A DNA stretch of 14,155 nt from Phascolarctobacterium sp. (GTDB lineage Bacteria > Bacillota > Negativicutes > Acidaminococcales > Acidaminococcaceae): assembly GCA_004558595.1 (NCBI GenBank), contig SFCN01000052.1:1-14155 (forward strand), written 5' to 3'. Under the pieces are notes generated by a model that had not been told where the DNA came from, did no database searches, and saw only the letters and a program-made list of their open reading frames with translations. This document shows, piece after piece, positions 1 through 5,102 of this stretch; positions within the stretch are counted from its first letter, which is position 1, and every line of letters starts with the position of its first letter. The position numbers were made by a program, and so were the translations under genes.

Positions 1-1029
1 AGCATAGTAATTTACTTCAGTGGCAAGCGTAAGGTTTTGAGTACTTCGCTTTATAATGGTGGTTATCATGAGGATTACGTGGCTGTTTATAATTACGATG
101 CTAAGCAGGGCGCTGGTATGCCATGTGAGATGTTGGCAGATACATATGTGGAGCATATGAGGCTGATTTCTAAGCGCTTGTCTTTGGATCCAGACTATGT
201 AACTGGTATGGGAACGGCAGCTAGTATGGAGAATGTAGCCATGGCCACGGAAAATTTCAAAGAATTAATTGTTACAGCTATCGTGACTGGTGGTATTGAG
301 ACTAACGGGGGAAGGGTTGGTGACCCGGCAGATTTTTATCGACCAATCGAAAAGCCCGATAAGTTTGGTACCATTAATATTATGCTTTATATCGATTGTG
401 ATTTGCCTCCTGGAACGTTGGCTAGGGCTCTTGTAACTTGTACTGAAGCTAAAACTGCGGCTATTCAGGAGTTAATGGAAGAAAGCAAATATTCTAATGG
501 TTTAGCAACTGGAAGTGGTACTGATACAACAATTATTGTTGCAAATAGTGAAAGTCCCATATATTTGGAAGGTGCCGGCAAACACAGTAAATTGGGTGAG
601 CTGATTGGTAAGACTGTAAAAAAAGCTGTTAAAGAGGCTTTGGAAAAACAAAGCGGCTTAAATGCGAAAAGGCAGCATGATGCGTTAAAACGCATGAAAA
701 GGTTTGGCGTGTTACCTGGGACCATGTGGAATGATTTTAGTAAAGTAAAAAGTACTACTATAAAACCCCAGTATTTACTAGAGGCAGAAAAACTAGCTAA
801 AGAAAACGATATGCTTTGTTTTACGTCTTTATATATCCATCTAATAGATCAATATTTGTGGGAACTAATTGGTGAGGAGGAGATGATAAAAACTGGACAG
901 GTGATTATACATAATTTAGCAGAAATGTATAGTGTTGACCATCCTGTAATAGATAAATCTAGCTTAGATGGAATGCTACAAGCATGGAAAGAATTATTCA
1001 ATAATGTAGTTATTTCTAGAATTAAATAA
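1..1029 (+). CDS. cbiZ: Adenosylcobinamide amidohydrolase CbiZ, 5' end cut by window edge
   Basis: CbiZ removes the aminopropanol arm from adenosylcobinamide to give adenosylcobyric acid, which lets a cell salvage and remodel cobinamide or foreign cobamides. The frame is open from base 1, so the TTG at 37 is not needed as a start. The first codons (frame 1) read as a natural continuation into the family motif VLSTSLYNGGYH, so the gene begins upstream of the window. Other CbiZ-like blocks are TAIVTGGIETNGGRVGD and GSGTDTTIIVAN. The last 110-120 residues, from about NAKRQHDALKRMKRFGV onward, lie beyond what I regard as the usual CbiZ core and look helical. The gene is visibly more A+T-rich than leuS or holA and ends at its own terminator. 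Family call is by motif recognition; the substrate is known of the family, not shown here. Confidence 0.85.
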   Translation, partial: SIVIYFSGKRKVLSTSLYNGGYHEDYVAVYNYDAKQGAGMPCEMLADTYVEHMRLISKRLSLDPDYVTGMGTAASMENVAMATENFKELIVTAIVTGGIETNGGRVGDPADFYRPIEKPDKFGTINIMLYIDCDLPPGTLARALVTCTEAKTAAIQELMEESKYSNGLATGSGTDTTIIVANSESPIYLEGAGKHSKLGELIGKTVKKAVKEALEKQSGLNAKRQHDALKRMKRFGVLPGTMWNDFSKVKSTTIKPQYLLEAEKLAKENDMLCFTSLYIHLIDQYLWELIGEEEMIKTGQVIIHNLAEMYSVDHPVIDKSSLDGMLQAWKELFNNVVISRIK

Positions 1030-1037
1030 AGAGGTGG

Positions 1038-1072
1038 GTAAGGTGACATTTGTATGTTGCCTTACTCTTTTT
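1038..1072 (+). terminator. Intrinsic terminator after cbiZ
   Basis: A 12-bp stem joins 1038-1049 (GTAAGGTGACAT) to 1054-1065 (ATGTTGCCTTAC) around a TTGT loop, with two G-U pairs inside and no mismatch. It is followed by TCTTTTT. It begins 8 bases after the cbiZ stop and separates cbiZ from the chlI operon. Confidence 0.9.
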
Positions 1073-1092
1073 ACATTTTATGCTAAGATTGC

Positions 1093-1123
1093 TTGAGTAT
1101 ATACCTAGTAGATAGTTTATAAT
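1093..1123 (+). promoter_or_regulatory. Candidate sigma-A promoter for the chlI-chlD operon
   Basis: The -10 hexamer TATAAT (1118-1123) is a perfect match. The best -35 is TTGAGT at 1093-1098, with a long 19-base spacer, so the -35 is the weak half. Transcription would start near 1130 and leave a leader of about 45 bases. I looked for cobalamin riboswitch elements in 1073-1175 and saw none; the space is also too short for one. Confidence 0.55.
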
Positions 1124-1175
1124 CATATACAGCTTTTTCTAATAATGAATTCTATTAAGCTTAGGAGGACAATAA

Positions 1176-2207
1176 ATGAAACGAACTGCAGTCTATCCCT
1201 TTACTGCTATTGTGGGGCAGGAGGATATGAAGCTATCTTTAATCTTGAATGTAATTAACCCTGCCTTGGGTGGAGTATTAATAAAGGGTGAAAAGGGCAC
1301 AGCTAAATCCACTGCTGTACGTGCTTTAGCAGAGCTCTTGCCTGCCATGGAAGTTGTTCAGGGGTGTAAATTCCATTGCGACCCTAGGGATAGTAATCAT
1401 CTTTGTGATGATTGCAGCGCGCTGCTGCAAAGAGAGGAAGCACTGCCTGTGGAAAGCGCCAAAATGCGGGTGGTGGAGCTGCCTGTGAGCGCAACGGAAG
1501 ATAGAGTAGTAGGCACACTTGATATCGAGCACGCCATTAAGCATGGTGAAAAAAAGTTTGAGCCTGGTATTTTAGCTTTGGCGAATCGCAATATCCTATA
1601 TGTGGATGAAATTAATCTCTTAGACGACCATGTGGTGGACGTTTTGCTGGATGCTGCAGCCATGGGCATTAATACAGTTGAGCGGGAGGGAGTTTCTTAT
1701 TCCCATCCAGCGCGTTTTGTACTCGTAGGCACCATGAATCCGGAGGAGGGCGATATTCGTCCTCAGCTTTTGGATCGCTTTGGTTTGAGCGTGGTGGTAA
1801 CTGGCGAACATAACCCTGAGCAAAGGGTGGAGGTCATCAAGCGCCGTTTAGCCTATGAGCAGGATGCGGATGCTTTTATTGCTCAGTATCAGGAGGAGCA
1901 GGAAGCATTAGCAGCAAGAATTATTCAGGCTGGCAGGCTTTTGCCGACTGTAACCATTGACGATAAGCTTTTAGAAACAGTAGCAAAGCTGGCGGTGGAG
2001 CTGGGTGTGGATGGACACCGTGCTGACATCACTGTTATTAAAACAGCGCTTACTGTTGCCGCCTTTAATGGTCGCACCGAGGTAAAGCTGGAGGACTTAA
2101 AGCAGGCTGCAAAGCTAGTGCTTCCCCACCGGATGCGGCGGCGTCCCTTTGAAGAGGGCCAGTTAGATTGGGATAAGGTGGAAAGCTTTTTGGCAGCGGA
2201 AGCTTAA
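1176..2207 (+). CDS. ChlI/BchI-type AAA+ ATPase subunit of a metal chelatase
   Basis: ChlI-family ATPases form a ring with ChlD and drive insertion of Mg2+ or Co2+ into a tetrapyrrole held by ChlH or CobN. The 343-residue length is normal for the family. Walker A is GEKGTAKST (38-46), Walker B is ILYVDE (140-145), and GTMNPEEG...LLDRFGL (185-204) is the typical sensor and arginine-finger block. Four cysteines, C64, C68, C77 and C80, sit in the loop after the first helix region and could bind a metal. The start has an AGGAGG site (1163-1168) 7 bases upstream. chlD follows after 11 bases, so the two are co-transcribed and probably co-translated. The window does not show which metal or which large subunit it serves. 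I left out the gene symbol because chlI, bchI and a CobN partner cannot be told apart here. Confidence 0.88.
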   Translation: MKRTAVYPFTAIVGQEDMKLSLILNVINPALGGVLIKGEKGTAKSTAVRALAELLPAMEVVQGCKFHCDPRDSNHLCDDCSALLQREEALPVESAKMRVVELPVSATEDRVVGTLDIEHAIKHGEKKFEPGILALANRNILYVDEINLLDDHVVDVLLDAAAMGINTVEREGVSYSHPARFVLVGTMNPEEGDIRPQLLDRFGLSVVVTGEHNPEQRVEVIKRRLAYEQDADAFIAQYQEEQEALAARIIQAGRLLPTVTIDDKLLETVAKLAVELGVDGHRADITVIKTALTVAAFNGRTEVKLEDLKQAAKLVLPHRMRRRPFEEGQLDWDKVESFLAAEA

Positions 2208-2218
2208 GAGGTAAAGTT

Positions 2219-4162
2219 ATGCAAACTAATTCTCTTTACCCTTTTCCTGCCGTGGTAGGGCAGGAGCAAGCCAAAAAGGCTTTACTTATAGCCTTAGTTA
2301 ATCCCAAGGCGGGAGGCCTTTTAATTGGTGGTCGCAAGGGTACGGCCAAGTCAGTTTTGGCTCGCAGCACCAAGGAGCTAATTGGCTCAAAGCAGTTTAT
2401 TGATTTGCCCTTGAATGTGACAGAGGACATGCTTTTTGGCAGTATCGATATTGAATATGCAGTGAGCAAGGGGCAAAAACGGTTTGCACCCGGCATTTTA
2501 GCCCGGGCCAACGAAAATATTCTATATATAGACGAAGTAAATTTGCTGCGTCAGGAGCTATTGTTAGCAGTTTTGGATGCTAATGCTGCTGGACTTAATC
2601 AGGTGGAGCGGGACGGCATCTCCTTTACTCATCCGGTTCACCTCACTGTTTTGGCAACCATGAACCCTGAAGAGGGAGTTCTTCCCCAACATATATTAGA
2701 CCGCTTTGGGATGTATGTGGATGTTGAGGGAGAGGCGGAGATAGAGCACAGGGTGATGATAATGCGGCGAGCCTTGGCTTACGGTAGTGACGTAGCTTCT
2801 TTTCGCAAGGAGTATGCTGAGAGTACTCAGGAGCTGGCCACTATAATTGCAGCTGCAATAAAGCTTTTGCCACAGATACAGCTAAGTGATGCCATGCTAA
2901 TTTTGGCGGCACAAATGGTAAGCCAGGCCCTGTGTGCTGGGCATAGGGCGGAGATTTACCTATTGGAGGCAGCCAAGGCTTTGGCTGCATTGGCAGGACG
3001 CAGTTATGTATTGCCTAAGGATGTGGAGGAAGCAGCCCAGTATGTGCTGCCACATCGTATGCGTAAGCCCCCTGAACCACAGGATCAGGAGCCAGAGGAA
3101 AATGAGCAGGAGAGTCAGGAGCAGAATGAGGATGATTCCGAGAATAATGATGATGCGGCTCAAGATGACTCTCTAGATAATGATAATATGCCACCGCCAC
3201 CCTTGGATAATAATGAGGATGATGGAGCTGCTGATGACGAACAAGACGAAAATGAGCAGGAGCAAAAGGATGAGCAGGAGCCACAGCACAATAATGACAG
3301 ACTGGCTCCCGAAGAGCAAATTGCTGATATCGACAAAAGCTTTCGCTTGCCTAAAATGCTGTTGGACTTGGGCAAGGACCGCAACATTCGCCGGGGCAGC
3401 GGTAAGCGCAGTACCACCCGGACCGATTTGAAGCAGGGACGCTATGTGCGTGCGGAGCTGCCCAAGGCGAAGGTGGAGGACTTAGCCTTTGATGCGACCA
3501 TTCGCGCAGCAGCGCCCTTTCAAAAAATGCGGGAGGATAATGGCTGCGCCTTAAACATTAAGCCGGAGGATTTGCGCCAAAAGGTGCGCGAAAAGCGCAT
3601 TGGCAACACCTTTCTTTTCGCCGTAGACGCCAGCGGCTCCATGGGAGCTCGCGAGCGGATGCGTGCTGTAAAGGGTGCGATTTTTTACATGCTACAGGAG
3701 GCTTACCAAAAACGCGATAGGGTGGGCATGATAGCATTCAGACGCCAAAAGGCGGAGGTGCTGCTGCCCATTACTCGAAGCGTGGATTTGGCGCAAAAGT
3801 GTCTTGCAGAGCTGCCAACAGGTGGCAAAACACCCTTGGCTGATGGCTTGGCTATGGCTTTGCAAACGCTTTCCATGATGAATAAGCATGATAGCGAGCT
3901 AGCGCCCATTTTGGTGTTGGTAACCGATGGTAGAGCCAACGCCGTAGAGGAAAACGGCGGTGACCCGGTGGCTAGCGCGCTGAAAATGGCAGAGCGTATT
4001 GGCAAGGCCAAAATCACCTCCGTGGTTATAGATACGGAGTCGGATTTTATTAAGCTGGGCTTGGCAAAGCGCATTGCGGCGGCCATGGGAGCCAATTATT
4101 ACACATTGCAGCGCTTATCCAAGGATAGCATTATTCGCATTGTGCGTAAATTAGATGTTTAA
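2219..4162 (+). CDS. ChlD/BchD-type AAA+ and VWA subunit of a metal chelatase
   Basis: This is the partner of the preceding ATPase and likely joins the AAA+ ring to the catalytic subunit. Residues 1 to about 280 form an AAA+ domain paralogous to ChlI, with an intact Walker A (GGRKGTAKS, about 37-45) and Walker B (NILYIDE, 100-106); many ChlD proteins have degenerate ones. Residues about 285-356 are a very acidic, Gln/Asn/Asp/Glu-rich linker with a short proline run. The C-terminal VWA domain has a complete MIDAS: DASGS at 470-474, T538 in GGKTPLADG, and D570 in VTDGRA. The 647-residue length and domain order are standard for ChlD. Its stop codon overlaps the ribosome binding site of the next gene, so the three genes form one operon. 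Metal and substrate are not determined by the sequence. Confidence 0.88.
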   Translation: MQTNSLYPFPAVVGQEQAKKALLIALVNPKAGGLLIGGRKGTAKSVLARSTKELIGSKQFIDLPLNVTEDMLFGSIDIEYAVSKGQKRFAPGILARANENILYIDEVNLLRQELLLAVLDANAAGLNQVERDGISFTHPVHLTVLATMNPEEGVLPQHILDRFGMYVDVEGEAEIEHRVMIMRRALAYGSDVASFRKEYAESTQELATIIAAAIKLLPQIQLSDAMLILAAQMVSQALCAGHRAEIYLLEAAKALAALAGRSYVLPKDVEEAAQYVLPHRMRKPPEPQDQEPEENEQESQEQNEDDSENNDDAAQDDSLDNDNMPPPPLDNNEDDGAADDEQDENEQEQKDEQEPQHNNDRLAPEEQIADIDKSFRLPKMLLDLGKDRNIRRGSGKRSTTRTDLKQGRYVRAELPKAKVEDLAFDATIRAAAPFQKMREDNGCALNIKPEDLRQKVREKRIGNTFLFAVDASGSMGARERMRAVKGAIFYMLQEAYQKRDRVGMIAFRRQKAEVLLPITRSVDLAQKCLAELPTGGKTPLADGLAMALQTLSMMNKHDSELAPILVLVTDGRANAVEENGGDPVASALKMAERIGKAKITSVVIDTESDFIKLGLAKRIAAAMGANYYTLQRLSKDSIIRIVRKLDV

Positions 4163-4166
4163 GGAG
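4161..4166 (+). promoter_or_regulatory. Ribosome binding site AAGGAG that fixes the start of the next gene
   Basis: AAGGAG lies 9 bases before the ATG at 4176 and overlaps the chlD stop. An in-frame ATG at 4155 lies upstream of this site and has no Shine-Dalgarno of its own, so 4176 is preferred. That choice also puts a normal signal peptide at the N-terminus. Confidence 0.8.
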
Positions 4167-4175
4167 ATGTTTTTT

Positions 4176-4736
4176 ATGAAAAAGCTATTGGTTTTTTGTC
4201 TGATGGTTATGGCCTGCCTGAGTACATTTACTGCTCAAGCAGAGGAAGTAACGAAGCAGGAAGAACTGAATTGGGAAATAAGCATGATGCCTAAGGCCAC
4301 TGAAGAAGAGCAGGAGGCAGCACGTTGGTCCATTGTCGTAGAGAATAATTTAGGCGTTTACGCCTATGATATGGGTTCCCTAGCCTTCACGAAGGTAGAG
4401 AATGGTATCGCCGATAAAAACATTATTTCTGTTATGACAAAAACAGTTTTTACCGATAAAGAAACATTGAAAAAGCTTAACGAGAAATATAAGGCTAAGC
4501 TGGCTAAAAAAGAAAAGGTGCAGTACTGCGAGATTTTGATGACCTTTAATCTGGCAGAAAAAAGCTATGCAGTGACTAACATGGATGTGTTTGGTAGCAA
4601 AAAGACATTGCTCCAGCACAGCGAAAAGGAACTGCAGTTTGTGCCCGTGCCCGAGGGTAGCTTTGCGGAGGCGATGCTGGAAATTTGCCAACAGGCTGTA
4701 GCCAATGAGGCTCAGCAGCAAGAAGCTGGCAAATAA
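4176..4736 (+). CDS. Small exported protein, possibly of the surface-adhesin E-like type
   Basis: I do not recognise this protein with certainty. From ATG 4176 it has 186 residues. The N-terminus is a clear Sec signal peptide: MKK, then a hydrophobic stretch, then a likely signal peptidase I site at TAQA|EE (about residue 22). No lipobox cysteine sits at the cleavage point. The mature part has a W followed by a strand-rich pattern (YAYDMGSLAF, then VMTKTVF, then a central YCEILMTFN), and ends in PVPEGSFAEAMLEICQQ plus a Gln/Ala/Glu tail. This order resembles small 'surface-adhesin protein E-like' periplasmic domains, but the resemblance is from memory. It is co-transcribed with chlI-chlD; an extracytoplasmic protein there is unexpected and may be linked only by position. 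Confidence 0.8.
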   Translation: MKKLLVFCLMVMACLSTFTAQAEEVTKQEELNWEISMMPKATEEEQEAARWSIVVENNLGVYAYDMGSLAFTKVENGIADKNIISVMTKTVFTDKETLKKLNEKYKAKLAKKEKVQYCEILMTFNLAEKSYAVTNMDVFGSKKTLLQHSEKELQFVPVPEGSFAEAMLEICQQAVANEAQQQEAGK

Positions 4737-4737
4737 A

Positions 4738-4915
4738 ATGCTGGGAGTTGATTTTGAAAAGCTAAAAGTACAGATTCAAGAGCATAAAAAAGAAAGCCTG
4801 CTAGGTATTTGCGTTAGGATGTGTTTGCAAAACCATGTTAGACTTTAAGAATACTAGCCAAGAATGCTTTGCGGCCTTTAAATGGTATGCCAAGTCGAAT
4901 AACTTAATTAGTTAG
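4738..4915 (+). other. Two tiny overlapping ORFs, possible gene remnant
   Basis: The intergenic stretch 4737-5102 has no convincing gene. In it, an ATG at 4738 opens a 36-codon ORF ending at 4848. An ATG at 4835 in the next frame opens a 26-codon ORF ending at 4915. Both peptides have a protein-like mix of residues (for example DFEKLKVQIQEHKKES and FAAFKWYAKSNNL), and together they could be one short gene broken by a frameshift. Neither ATG has a Shine-Dalgarno site. I see no terminator for the chl operon here. The rest of the gap holds the leuS promoter and leader. Confidence 0.2.
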
Positions 4916-4973
4916 ACAAAATTGGTGGAGTCTACCCTTTTGATTCCTACAGAAAACTGACGCGGTCTATAGT

Positions 4974-5002
4974 TTGACTTTTACTACTCATCGTTATATA
5001 AT
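4974..5002 (+). promoter_or_regulatory. Strong sigma-A promoter for leuS
   Basis: TTGACT (4974-4979, 5 of 6) and TATAAT (4997-5002, 6 of 6) are separated by exactly 17 bases. Transcription would start near 5009 and give a leader of about 94 bases. The strength fits a highly expressed synthetase gene. Confidence 0.85.
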
Positions 5003-5010
5003 AATACAGA

Positions 5011-5067
5011 TAATGCATCTGTAACAATACTGCGTGAGGCGGTAATCATCATAGCTTTACTGCATTA
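5011..5067 (+). repeat. Inverted repeat in the leuS leader
   Basis: TAATGCA (5011-5017) is exactly complementary to TGCATTA (5061-5067), so the start of the leader could pair with its middle, about 35 bases before the leuS start. The stem has 7 bp with a 43-base interior and may be chance. No T-box signature was found and the leader is too short for one. Confidence 0.35.
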
Positions 5068-5102
5068 CTAGAGGCAGGCAAAATAAGGTTGGAGGTATTC
5101 AC

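Noticed and set aside
1073..1175. Possible cobalamin riboswitch before chlI
   Set aside because: The gap is about 100 bases and shows no B12-box or related conserved element.
2960..3417. Several ORFs on both strands around the chlD linker
   Set aside because: They are low-complexity shadows of the GAG/GAT/CAG-rich linker codons in chlD.
4155..4175. Upstream ATG for the exported protein
   Set aside because: The Shine-Dalgarno site lies downstream of this ATG, and using it would bury the signal peptide.
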